Origin: Cognataquiflexum gelatinilyticum
Lineage (GTDB): Bacteria; Bacteroidota; Bacteroidia; Cytophagales; Cyclobacteriaceae
NCBI RefSeq assembly: GCF_024813435.1
Contig: NZ_JANAEZ010000003.1
Location: 310,001-374,000, forward strand
Direction: 5' to 3'
DNA: 64,000 nucleotides
The notes below the pieces were generated by a model that had not been told where the DNA came from, made no database searches, and saw only the letters and a program-made list of their open reading frames with translations. Of this stretch, positions 22,836 to 31,027 are shown in pieces; the stretch's first letter is position 1; every line of letters begins with the position of its first letter. The translations under genes were made by a program, and so were the position numbers.

Positions 22836-25275
22836 ACAATCCATTCTATTTGTTTTGCTTTTTTTTGGCATCCATTTCTCAGGATATTCACAGGATTTGG
22901 GTGATTATTCAAAAGCAGATCTGAAAGACCTTACCCAAAAAGTAGAGGATCAGGTTCAGTTTTTGGAGTTTTTTTTGAATACATTGGGAAGTAAAGATAC
23001 TCCTGCACGGGATAAGGACGTGATTATCAGGGAGAGCTATAAAAAGATTTTCAGAGACGGTAAAGTTCAGGTCGAAGATGACCTTCTATTGGATAGAAAA
23101 GTCATCACCAATAAAGATGTGACTGCTTACCTGAAAGACATTGAGTTTTTTTTCGATGAAGCTAGCTTCAAATTTAAAGTAAGAGAAACAAAACCATTTC
23201 TTAGGGAAAATGGGGAGTTGTCTTTTTTGGTTTCAATGGACAGGACTTTGACAGCCACCGGATTAAATAAGGAAAAAATCACCAATACCAAGGCGAGATT
23301 TATTGAGGTCAATGTAGATAAGAAAACCAATGAACTCAAAATCGCCAGCGTTTATACAACCAAACTCAGCAGGGACAAGGAATTAGAAGAATGGTGGGCT
23401 ACACTGTCCTACACTTGGACATCTTATTTTAGGAATAAGATTGGCATTGGTGAAGAAGATACTGTTACAGTTGACCATTTATATAAAATCAGCGCCATTG
23501 ATTCCGTGGATTTTTCAGGAAATGAATACCTGATTGAGCTTGGCCCGCTTGAAGCTTTGAGAGACTTAAAATACATAGATATCAGTAATACCAAGGTGGT
23601 GGAATTGAATCCTATCAGCAATGTGACTTTCCTCAGCCATCTCAATATTTCAAATACACCGACGACAGATATTCAGTTTATAAAGTATTCTGATAAACTG
23701 CAGTACCTGGACATTTCGAATACTTCGATCGAGGACATCAGCGAATTGGGTAACCTTAAGAGCCTTCAAACCTTGCGGGCCGTCAACACCAAGATTATTT
23801 CTTACAGCGTGCTGAATTCCATGCAAGCCCTTAATTGGCTGGATTTGAATAACAGCAGCTTTACAAGTATTGAGGATATCCAAGAACTCAAAGGCTTGAA
23901 ATACCTGGATGTCAGCGGAAACAGTTTGTCTAACATCGACCTTTTGGCAGGCTTGGAAAGTCTTACTGAAGTCAATCTGAGTCAGACCAACATTATTGAT
24001 TTGACTCCTTTGGCGGCAATTTCTGCCCTGAAAATCATCAATGTCAACAACACCTCTGTTTCTAACATTACACCATTGAATAATAGGCCAAATCTGAGAA
24101 TGCTTTATGCAGACCTTACTGAAGTCTCAGAATCCAGTGCCGAACAATATGCAAGAAATAACAGGAATGTTCTTTTGATCCATCATGTGGAGACTTTACA
24201 ATCTTGGTGGGCAGGATTGTCTCAAGAATGGAAACAGGCATTGATAGCTGTTAATCCCCGACTTGGGATTCCTTCACCAACTATTGAAGATCTTACTGGT
24301 ACATTGGGAATCGATTCATTGGATATATCCGGTACAGGGGTCAATAACCTGAACCCTGTATTGAAATTTAAGAACCTCAATTACTTGGCCTTTGATGATA
24401 ATGAAATCATCGACCTACTTCCATTGGCTGAAATGAAAACCCTTGAAATCATTTCAGGAAAAAACACCAAGATTAAAGACTTGGAGCCTTTGGTGGGGAT
24501 GACAGATCTTACCAACATCGACTTTAGGGATAGTCCCGTGACAGGTTTTATCATGTTGAAAAGTTTGCCAAAGCTTTCTTACCTGAACCTTGACAATTCA
24601 GAAATCGACCCTGCAAGTATTCCTGAATTTCTTTTATCCAATCCCAAAATCAACATAATCTATCGATCAGCACTGTTGGAGCAATGGTGGGCTGCTATAG
24701 AAGACTCTTGGAAAACCGCTTTTAAGAAAGCCTATGGGAATGGGGATGCAGTTCCGGACCTTGAGACACTTCACCGTTGGACTGCAATGCCGTCTCTGAA
24801 AGTTGAAAATTCGGATATTTCAAATTTACAGGCCTTGGCTGTTTTTGTCAATTTGAGGTCTCTGTCTGTTTCCCATATCCCGATGACTGATATTTCAGGG
24901 CTGAGTGAATTGAAATTATTGGAGGAATTGAAAATTACAAATGCTCCGGTATCTGATTTAACTGTCCTCCCAATCTTATGGAATCTCAAATCCCTTGACT
25001 TGTCGTATACTGCGATTGAGGACTTGAGGCCTTTAGGCCAATTGAATGAGCTCAAAAGTATGGTCCTGACAGGGACCAACATCACTGTTTTGAGGGGATT
25101 GGAGACGCTTACAGGATTGGAAAAACTGGACATCGGCGGTACCAACGTCAAATCTCTAAAACCTGTTCAGGGGCTGAATTTGAAAGAATTAAACTGCTTC
25201 AATACCAGACTGAATCAAAGGGCGGTCGATGCCTTTAAAAAATTGAATCCTGAATGTGAGGTACGGTTTTATTGA
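22822..25275 (+). CDS. Exported multi-module leucine-rich repeat protein
   Basis: An 817-residue exported protein. A signal peptide (about 1-24, ending GYSQ) is followed by an N domain (about 30-180) that looks related to the operon's first two products (shared LGSKDT/IGSKET patch). Then come three modules, each opening with a W-W-A-x-[LI]-x-x-x-W-x-x-x-[FL] helix pair at Trp191, Trp462 and Trp622. Each is followed by internalin-like LRRs of about 22-23 residues (L-x-x-L-x-x-L-D-[IV]-S-x-T-x-[IV]-x-[DN]-[IL]). LRRs usually mediate protein binding. It lacks a T9SS tail and a membrane anchor, so it should be periplasmic or released. The partner is unknown; the operon mates are obvious candidates. 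Confidence 0.85.
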   Translation: MTRNRQSILFVLLFFGIHFSGYSQDLGDYSKADLKDLTQKVEDQVQFLEFFLNTLGSKDTPARDKDVIIRESYKKIFRDGKVQVEDDLLLDRKVITNKDVTAYLKDIEFFFDEASFKFKVRETKPFLRENGELSFLVSMDRTLTATGLNKEKITNTKARFIEVNVDKKTNELKIASVYTTKLSRDKELEEWWATLSYTWTSYFRNKIGIGEEDTVTVDHLYKISAIDSVDFSGNEYLIELGPLEALRDLKYIDISNTKVVELNPISNVTFLSHLNISNTPTTDIQFIKYSDKLQYLDISNTSIEDISELGNLKSLQTLRAVNTKIISYSVLNSMQALNWLDLNNSSFTSIEDIQELKGLKYLDVSGNSLSNIDLLAGLESLTEVNLSQTNIIDLTPLAAISALKIINVNNTSVSNITPLNNRPNLRMLYADLTEVSESSAEQYARNNRNVLLIHHVETLQSWWAGLSQEWKQALIAVNPRLGIPSPTIEDLTGTLGIDSLDISGTGVNNLNPVLKFKNLNYLAFDDNEIIDLLPLAEMKTLEIISGKNTKIKDLEPLVGMTDLTNIDFRDSPVTGFIMLKSLPKLSYLNLDNSEIDPASIPEFLLSNPKINIIYRSALLEQWWAAIEDSWKTAFKKAYGNGDAVPDLETLHRWTAMPSLKVENSDISNLQALAVFVNLRSLSVSHIPMTDISGLSELKLLEELKITNAPVSDLTVLPILWNLKSLDLSYTAIEDLRPLGQLNELKSMVLTGTNITVLRGLETLTGLEKLDIGGTNVKSLKPVQGLNLKELNCFNTRLNQRAVDAFKKLNPECEVRFY

Positions 25276-25403
25276 GTAGGTGGGCAATTAGCATCAATAA
25301 GAAAACAGACTTCTGAAGTAATGTTCAAGAAGTGAAAATTTCGAAAGGAATAAGGCCTTTTTAAAGGGAAGGAATTTCGCTATTAAAGTTTATTAGGTGA
25401 GGT

Positions 25404-26426
25404 TTATTTTTTCCTTACTTGATCTAAGCTTAGTCTCAGGATATTTCCCATGTTTTTACATTCAAGGAATCGGTCATTTTTATAATGTTTTGCGAGATCC
25501 TGCTTGAGGTTTTCTGTATTTTCCTGGGTAGAAATGGTATCAGATTCCATGGTTTCCAAGAGGTCCTCAATTTCTATTTGAGAACTTTTGAGCCTGTTGG
25601 CAATCAGGGCCCGTTCTTCCCTTTGGTATTGGGCCATTGACTCTGGGGTAATGTGCTTGAAGCCCATTTGGATCAAGGTGTTGTTCTGCTTGAAATACTG
25701 GGGTAAGTAGATTGATTTTTTTCCTTCGTAGGACTGCTGGTCAAAATCTATGGCCCTGATTCTGTAATGGGTTTCTTCAAAATCAGGTGTGACGTCGACC
25801 ACAAAATTGGAGGAATGCATATCTCCAAGAAGCCTGACAAAACACCTTTCGTTGAATTTGACAAATTCTTTGGCCAATCGGATTGGGTTTTGTAATCCGT
25901 CATTGATATATAGCCGCATAAATTGCTCTCCAGGAATGCCTGCGATATGTTCTTCAATAAGTGTGTTTTGGTGAACTAGGTAATTGATTCGGTTGGGGGA
26001 TAGGAGGTGTTCAAGTTCCAAGCCATAAATCCTTGATGCGTCGGCCATCTTTACGTAGAAATAGTCGAAGTTGTCATTGATTCTGTTGACTATCCTGACT
26101 CTAAATGGTTTGGTGTTCCCATACACGCAAAGGTCCACCCGGTCCACGTACAGGTGTTCCATGACGGTCATATCCCCTTGGGCTTTGAGAAGAGAATAGA
26201 TTTTCTTCACATTGTAATGAATTTCCTCTCTATCTGATTCAGCAAAAAATACCGTCTCCCAAAGGGTGTCGTTTCCTTTGGAGTCATACAGTGCGATGGA
26301 GGTACTGTATCTCAGAAGGTCATTGTATTGAATGGGAAAATCGACTTCGCGGCCATATTTGTTGAGGAATTCCCTCAATTTTGGGCTTATGGGATAGATG
26401 ATTTTCTTTTTGCTGATCAAGGCCAT
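25404..26426 (-). CDS. Kinase-fold (APH-like) protein, unknown substrate
   Basis: A 340-residue cytoplasmic protein from ATG 26426; the frame also opens at a TTG overlapping the previous stop. I see a plausible protein-kinase/aminoglycoside-phosphotransferase-like core: a beta3-type Lys (FYVKMADASR, about 126), an alphaC-type Glu (LELEH), a hinge-like LIEEHIAGIPGEQF, a catalytic loop LLGDMHSSNFVV (Asp202, Asn207) and a metal-binding IDFD (Asp227). Order and spacing match the fold, so phosphotransfer is possible, but I know no named family. The C-terminal third is charged and helical. It is the last gene of a three-gene minus-strand run. Confidence 0.65.
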   Translation of the reverse strand: MALISKKKIIYPISPKLREFLNKYGREVDFPIQYNDLLRYSTSIALYDSKGNDTLWETVFFAESDREEIHYNVKKIYSLLKAQGDMTVMEHLYVDRVDLCVYGNTKPFRVRIVNRINDNFDYFYVKMADASRIYGLELEHLLSPNRINYLVHQNTLIEEHIAGIPGEQFMRLYINDGLQNPIRLAKEFVKFNERCFVRLLGDMHSSNFVVDVTPDFEETHYRIRAIDFDQQSYEGKKSIYLPQYFKQNNTLIQMGFKHITPESMAQYQREERALIANRLKSSQIEIEDLLETMESDTISTQENTENLKQDLAKHYKNDRFLECKNMGNILRLSLDQVRKK

Positions 26427-26437
26427 AAGGCAGTTTG

Positions 26438-26761
26438 TCAAGATTTGACCATTTCTTTTTCTTCTTTGGTCATGTTTTTGTCAAAAATAAAAGGGCCAAA
26501 TGGAAGTATGGAAACTGCCAAAGCAAAGAATGTTTTTCCGAATTTCCATTCCATTTTGTGCGCTGTAGGAAATACAGCATAGATATATAGGATAAAGAGC
26601 AGCCCATGTGCCCAACCCACATAGGTGACGGCCAAGGGAAGGTCCATCATGTATTTCAAAGGCATGGCAATGAAAAGGAGAATCAAGAAGGAAAAACCTT
26701 CCAAGATGCTGATTAACCTAAACCGCTTCAACCATTTGGTTTTTTCTTCTATCGTTCTCAT
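26438..26761 (-). CDS. DUF3817 membrane protein
   Basis: A 107-residue integral membrane protein with three hydrophobic segments (about 15-35, 45-65 and 75-95), matching the DUF3817 (YdzA-like) family: LISILEGFSFLILLFIAMPLKY by parts, then GWAHGLLFILYIY with its conserved WAHG, and a closing FGPFIFDK. The function is unknown. ATG 26761 fits the family start; a longer frame begins 15 codons earlier inside the preceding gene. It starts two bases after the upstream stop and ends 11 bases before the kinase-fold gene's ATG. Confidence 0.88.
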   Translation of the reverse strand: MRTIEEKTKWLKRFRLISILEGFSFLILLFIAMPLKYMMDLPLAVTYVGWAHGLLFILYIYAVFPTAHKMEWKFGKTFFALAVSILPFGPFIFDKNMTKEEKEMVKS

Positions 26762-26763
26762 TT

Positions 26764-27303
26764 CTATTTTTTTGTTATGTTGAACAAGACCTGCAGTTCT
26801 TTCCAAAGTGCTTTTCGTAGGTCTAGGCTTTCAGAAATCTGCTTTAGATCGTCTGCAAAAAGGTACTCGATGTCATCCTCCTGATGAACCTCATATGTTT
26901 TTTTGACCGACATCATGATTTCGTGCCTTACTTTGCCAAACACGATAATCCTGTTGGGATTAAGTGCTGAAATGGATGCCATACTAGTTTTTTCTGTTTT
27001 TTCTGAGCTAGCTAATGCAATGTCTTTGGGAGAACAGGATACAGCACCTAAAATCTTGAACAAATAATCAGACAGGTTGCTTTCCAAAGACTTTCCCTCA
27101 TAGATTACCAAAATGCCTTTTTCGAATCCTCCTTCATATTCCAGAGCCACAGCCTCTTCTTCAAATTCCTCTTGTTGGGCAATTGGATTTTCCTCCAAAA
27201 GTTCATTTTGTCTTTTTGCCAAAAGTAGTTCGGTTTCTTCAGGCAGAAGATAAATTTCATTATCTAAAATCAATCCCAAATCGTGGATACGCAAGTTTTC
27301 CAT
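26764..27303 (-). CDS. Uncharacterised soluble protein (179 aa)
   Basis: A 179-residue cytoplasmic protein. The N-terminal 65 residues are acidic and helical (LPEETELLLAKRQNELLEE, QQEEFEEEAVALEYEGG). The rest looks alpha/beta: GILVIYEGK, SDYLFKILGAV, then LNPNRIIVFGK and a C-terminal helix. The strand-loop order in the second part faintly resembles a degenerate uracil-DNA-glycosylase-like fold such as the polymerase III psi subunit, but the catalytic motifs are absent and I would not name it so. It is the first gene of the run to the DUF3817 and kinase-fold genes. Confidence 0.65.
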   Translation of the reverse strand: MENLRIHDLGLILDNEIYLLPEETELLLAKRQNELLEENPIAQQEEFEEEAVALEYEGGFEKGILVIYEGKSLESNLSDYLFKILGAVSCSPKDIALASSEKTEKTSMASISALNPNRIIVFGKVRHEIMMSVKKTYEVHQEDDIEYLFADDLKQISESLDLRKALWKELQVLFNITKK

Positions 27304-27499
27304 GTGCCTAAATTGATTAAAAATTTATCTGAAAGCAAGGATTTGGAAGCGAGAAACGAGAAACTGGAAATAAGAACGTTGAGGATAGATGCAGGCGCAG
27401 AAATGAAGGTTAATGGTCCGAATTACCCGAAAATTTCATCCCAAAATTATGCTAAGCTATCATCAGGGAATCAGATTCAATGAAACAAATCCCTTTTTT

Positions 27500-28030
27500 T
27501 TATGCTTTGTTTTCTTCAAATCCAAAGATAGATTTCAATTCCACTGCATCTTTTGGGTCCATTCTTTTTGCTAGGACCAACCTGAGTTGTCTTCTCCTAA
27601 GTGCACCTTCATACAATTCGATTTCTTCGGCAGTTTCCGCAATGGCTTCAGGTACTTCAATCGGTCTACCGTTTTGGTCTACTGCGACGAATGTAAAAAA
27701 TGCCCTATGGGTAAGGATTTTTTTATTTGCAGGGATATCCTCTGCCCATACCTCAATAAAAACTTCGATGGAGGAATTAAATGCCCTGGTTACTTTTGCT
27801 TTGAGTGTAACTACATTGCCGAGAGCAATAGGATGTTTGAAAGAAATGCTGTCAGCAGAGGCCGTGACCACGATCCGGTTGGAGTGTTTTTGTGCTGCTA
27901 TGGCTGCGACTATGTCCATCCAATGCATCAATTTTCCACCCATAAGGTTATGTAAGGTATTGGTATCGTTGGGTAAAACCATTTCTGTCATGATTACTTC
28001 TGACAGCTTTACGGGTTTCTGTTTTGGCAT
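27500..28030 (-). CDS. Acyl-CoA thioesterase (hotdog fold)
   Basis: A 176-residue hotdog-fold thioesterase of the YciA/ACOT type, which hydrolyses acyl-CoA to free CoA and fatty acid. Family signs: NTLHNLMGGKLMHWMD (N and D of the active-site region), IVVTASADSISFKHPIALG, the central hotdog helix and THRAFFTFVAVD. Length is normal, and the start ATG leads straight into the domain. The opposite strand also stays open over this region, but its protein looks like noise. About 195 bases to the upstream gene contain no feature I can call. Confidence 0.9.
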   Translation of the reverse strand: MPKQKPVKLSEVIMTEMVLPNDTNTLHNLMGGKLMHWMDIVAAIAAQKHSNRIVVTASADSISFKHPIALGNVVTLKAKVTRAFNSSIEVFIEVWAEDIPANKKILTHRAFFTFVAVDQNGRPIEVPEAIAETAEEIELYEGALRRRQLRLVLAKRMDPKDAVELKSIFGFEENKA

Positions 28031-28111
28031 AAAAGTTAATTTTTTTGTAAAAATACAAAACCTTTTTCGTTCAGTGAAAAATTGAAGGGGTGAATTCAGT
28101 ATAAAATTTGG

Positions 28112-28768
28112 TTATTTCCATCCTTCCATTCCCAAAAGGGGTACAAAGGCAAAGTTATCAAACTCTTCCTGTTCAATTTTAGTTTCGGTGATTTTGGTCA
28201 GCTTCATCATTTTTTGTGTTTTGCGGTCTCCAACCGGAATCACCAAAATCCCGCCCACTTTCAATTGTTTCAGCAAAGAATTTGGTACTACAGGTGCGCC
28301 TGCAGTCACAAGGATTTTGTCAAAAGGTGCATGTTCGGGCATTCCTTTGGATCCGTCTCCAAAATAAAAATGAAGCTGAATGCCTAATTTGGACATGAAT
28401 TTCTTGGTTTTTTCGTAGAGCTTTTTTTGGTATTCGATGGTGTATACCTCAGCTCCTAGCAAATGTAAGATGGCGCCCTGATATCCTGACCCGGTCCCGA
28501 TTTCCAAAACCTTGTCACCAGGTTTTATATTTAACAACTCCGTCTGAAAGGCAACTGTGTAAGGTTGGGAAATAGTCTGACCTTCGCCGATTGGGAAGGC
28601 TTTGTCCTCATAAGCATGGGAGTCGAGGGCCGAATCAAAGAAAAAATGTCTTGGCAGCGTGTTGATGGCATTCAATACCGCTTCATTTTTGATTCCTTTT
28701 TGCCGGATGATTTTGACCAATTCTTTTCGCTGACCTTTGTGGCGGTAGCTGTCCTCTAATTTCAACAT
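28112..28768 (-). CDS. pcm: Protein-L-isoaspartate O-methyltransferase
   Basis: A 218-residue SAM-dependent repair methyltransferase that acts on isoaspartyl residues in damaged proteins. Visible are the PIMT signature GEGQTISQPYTVAFQTELL, SAM motif I VLEIGTGSGYQGAIL, motif II VYTIEYQ and post-motif segments DKILVTAGAPVVPNSLL and GGILVIPVGD. No signal peptide is present. It is divergent from riboflavin synthase across 123 bases that hold inverted repeats. Confidence 0.95.
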   Translation of the reverse strand: MLKLEDSYRHKGQRKELVKIIRQKGIKNEAVLNAINTLPRHFFFDSALDSHAYEDKAFPIGEGQTISQPYTVAFQTELLNIKPGDKVLEIGTGSGYQGAILHLLGAEVYTIEYQKKLYEKTKKFMSKLGIQLHFYFGDGSKGMPEHAPFDKILVTAGAPVVPNSLLKQLKVGGILVIPVGDRKTQKMMKLTKITETKIEQEEFDNFAFVPLLGMEGWK

Positions 28769-28820
28769 GGGTGTTTTGTGATGGGAAACTTTTGTAAACG
28801 ATGCTAAGTTAAGGGATAAA

Positions 28821-28859
28821 TTGGCTTAATTTGAAGCCAAAATTAAGCTTTGAAGCTTA
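28821..28859. promoter_or_regulatory. Paired inverted repeats between pcm and ribE
   Basis: TTGGCTT/AAGCCAA (28821-28840, six-base loop) is followed after three bases by TAAGCTT/AAGCTTA (28844-28859, two-base gap). The minus-strand sequence at 28838-28845 reads TAATTTTG, a TAnnTTTG -7 box for pcm, so the repeats overlap a probable promoter. They could be operators or just chance symmetry in AT-rich DNA. Confidence 0.35.
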
Positions 28860-28891
28860 TTGTCTGAAATATTGAACTTTAGATTAAAAAT

Positions 28892-29485
28892 ATGTTTACA
28901 GGAATCATAGAAACTTTGGGAACAGTCAGCGGCATGACCAAAGAAGGTACCAATGTCAGGTTTGAAATATCCTCACCGATTACCTCCGAACTCAAAGTTG
29001 ACCAATCTGTTTCCCATAATGGGGTTTGTCTTACAGTAGTAGCGGTTGAAGGAAATACCTATTCTGTAACAGCCATTGATGAGACATTGAAAAAAACCAA
29101 TCTGAAATCCTGGGCAATCGGCAAAAAAGTTAACCTTGAGCGCTGCATGCCTGCAAACGGCAGGTTTGACGGACATATCGTACAGGGACATGTTGATCAA
29201 ATCGGTAAAATTGAGAAGATTTCCGAACAGGATGGTTCTTGGATTTTTGATTTTTCTTATGACCCAAACGTAGGAAACGTGACTGTTGAAAAGGGTTCCA
29301 TTACGGTAAATGGCACAAGCCTGACTTGTTTCAACTCAAAAAACGGGAGGTTTTCTGTAGCGATCATTCCTTACACCTATGAGCATACCAATTTCCATGT
29401 ATTACAGATTGGAGATGAGGTAAACCTGGAATTTGATATTATCGGCAAATACATCCAAAGAATCATCCGAGGATATACAGATTAA
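28892..29485 (+). CDS. ribE: Riboflavin synthase, alpha subunit
   Basis: Riboflavin synthase (called ribE or ribC in different species), 197 residues, which dismutates two 6,7-dimethyl-8-ribityllumazine molecules to riboflavin. It has the typical two-fold lumazine-binding barrel: MFTGIIETLG at the start, VSHNGVCLTVV, MPANGRFDGHIVQGHVDQIG, then the second half with ITVNGTSLT and IPYTYEHTNF. Length is normal. It is a single gene, with no other rib gene nearby, divergent from pcm and convergent with the PAP2 gene one base away. Confidence 0.96.
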   Translation: MFTGIIETLGTVSGMTKEGTNVRFEISSPITSELKVDQSVSHNGVCLTVVAVEGNTYSVTAIDETLKKTNLKSWAIGKKVNLERCMPANGRFDGHIVQGHVDQIGKIEKISEQDGSWIFDFSYDPNVGNVTVEKGSITVNGTSLTCFNSKNGRFSVAIIPYTYEHTNFHVLQIGDEVNLEFDIIGKYIQRIIRGYTD

Positions 29486-29486
29486 T

Positions 29487-30080
29487 CTAGTCAGTTTTGA
29501 TCTTGTTTATTCCACTTTTCATCCTGATGAGATTGTAAATGAAACGGAATATGTGGAAAGCGGCCAATCCGCTGATCAACCCTACAAAAGCACCAACCAA
29601 AATATCTCCGGGATAGTGTACCCCAAGGTATATTCTGGTATAAGAAAAAAATATAGCCCATAGAAACAGCCATTTCACTGCCGGATATTTAAAGGAAAGG
29701 CCTAGATACATGGATGTCGCAATGGCAAAACTGTTTGCCGCATGGGAGGAAGCAAAACCGTATTTGCCTCCGCAATTGCCGTAATTGTGCACCATTCCGT
29801 TCAACAGCACTTCATGACATGGCCTTAACCTTTCAAAAAACGGTTTCATCAGTCCTGAGGTGATTTGGTCAGCAAATAAGATGGAAAGCAGAACTCCTAA
29901 GATTACCCACCAACCTTGTTTGCCATAGGCTTTCCAGACCAGAAAAATCAAAAAAACATAAAGTGGAATCCAAGGAAAAGTACGGGTAGAGTAGTACATG
30001 ATCGGATCCATAAAATCCGAGTGGTGTTGGTTTAACCACAAAAAAAGAGCCTCATCCCATTTACTGATTTTTTCCAGCAT
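29487..30080 (-). CDS. PAP2 family phosphatase
   Basis: A 197-residue membrane phosphatase with about five transmembrane helices. The three PAP2 motifs are complete: KPFFERLRP (C1, around 79-87), SSHAANSFA (C2, His113) and TRIYLGVHYPGDI (C3, His155, Asp159). It probably dephosphorylates a lipid phosphate, such as undecaprenyl pyrophosphate or phosphatidic acid; the family does not tell which. Transcribed after hemF with a 27-base gap. Confidence 0.92.
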   Translation of the reverse strand: MLEKISKWDEALFLWLNQHHSDFMDPIMYYSTRTFPWIPLYVFLIFLVWKAYGKQGWWVILGVLLSILFADQITSGLMKPFFERLRPCHEVLLNGMVHNYGNCGGKYGFASSHAANSFAIATSMYLGLSFKYPAVKWLFLWAIFFSYTRIYLGVHYPGDILVGAFVGLISGLAAFHIFRFIYNLIRMKSGINKIKTD

Positions 30081-30107
30081 ATTTCTTAAATATTCTTTTA
30101 TGGGAAA

Positions 30108-31007
30108 TTAAATAGTAACCCAATCAATTTCTTTTTTGAGGTGGTCAAGGGTGAATGCTTCTTTTGACCCGGCTTGCGGCTGATTCATGTATTCCCAATT
30201 GGCTACAGGTGGCATACTCATCAGTATGCTTTCCGTTCTGCCGTTGGTATCCAAGCCGAATTTGGTGCCTGAATCCCAAACAAGGTTAAATTCCACATAC
30301 CTTCCCCTGCGGAGGGCCTGCCATTTTTTTTCATTTTCTCCATAGGGCAAAGTTTTGTTTTTTGCCATGAAGTGCCGGTAGACTTTTGGGAATAAGTAAC
30401 CTATTGATTTGACAAAGTCAAAAATAGAACCCATTTCTTCAGGATCATTTGCCGTAAGTCTGTCAAAGAAAATCCCTCCAATTCCCCTTGTTTCATTTCT
30501 GTGTTTGATGAAAAAATAATCATCAGCCCATTTTTTGAATTTGGGGTAATATTCGGTATTGGAAAGGTCACAGGTTTCTTTCACTTGTTGGTGAAAATAT
30601 TTGGCATCGGAGATATCTACATAGTGAGGAGTAAGATCGATCCCACCGCCAAACCACCTGACGCCATTACTCATTTCAAAATACCGTATGTTCATGTGGA
30701 TGATCGGCACCATCGGGTTTTCAGGATGTATGACTATCGACACCCCTGTTGCGTAAAAATCAGCTTTTTCGAGATTGAGTTTCTGGAGGATTTTTTCCGG
30801 TGTGGGCCCTTCCACTGCTGAAAATGCTACGCCGCCTTTTGTTATGATGTTGCCGTTTTGAAGGATCCGGGTACGGCCGCCACCGCCTTCAGTCCTCGTC
30901 CATCTGTCTTCTAGGAATTTTCCTTTGCCATCCTCTAATTCCAGTTCCTTACAGATATGGTCCTGAATGTCCATAAAGTCACTGGTGATTTTTTCTTTTT
31001 CTAGCAT
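30108..31007 (-). CDS. hemF: Oxygen-dependent coproporphyrinogen III oxidase
   Basis: A 299-residue aerobic enzyme of haem synthesis that converts coproporphyrinogen III to protoporphyrinogen IX using O2. Signature segments: GGGGRTRILQNGNIITKGGV, PIIHMNIRYFEM, WFGGGIDLTP, the FFIKHRNETRGIGGIFFD patch, RRGRYVEFNLVWDSGTKFGL and LMSMPPVANWEY. All are conserved, so it should be functional and implies aerobic growth. It is the middle gene of a minus-strand trio with the TrpF-like gene before and PAP2 after. Confidence 0.97.
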   Translation of the reverse strand: MLEKEKITSDFMDIQDHICKELELEDGKGKFLEDRWTRTEGGGGRTRILQNGNIITKGGVAFSAVEGPTPEKILQKLNLEKADFYATGVSIVIHPENPMVPIIHMNIRYFEMSNGVRWFGGGIDLTPHYVDISDAKYFHQQVKETCDLSNTEYYPKFKKWADDYFFIKHRNETRGIGGIFFDRLTANDPEEMGSIFDFVKSIGYLFPKVYRHFMAKNKTLPYGENEKKWQALRRGRYVEFNLVWDSGTKFGLDTNGRTESILMSMPPVANWEYMNQPQAGSKEAFTLDHLKKEIDWVTI

Positions 31008-31027
31008 TTTCCTATTCCAATTCTGAA

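Noticed and set aside
22822..25275. Virulence internalin
   Set aside because: LRR spacing is internalin-like, but no anchor, sorting signal or pathogen context is present.
27480..28085. 201-codon plus-strand gene opposite the thioesterase
   Set aside because: It lies antisense to a clear hotdog thioesterase; its low-complexity Ser/Ala-rich translation has no family match.
28892..29485. FMN riboswitch control of ribE
   Set aside because: The 123-base upstream region shows inverted repeats but not the conserved RFN element stems.
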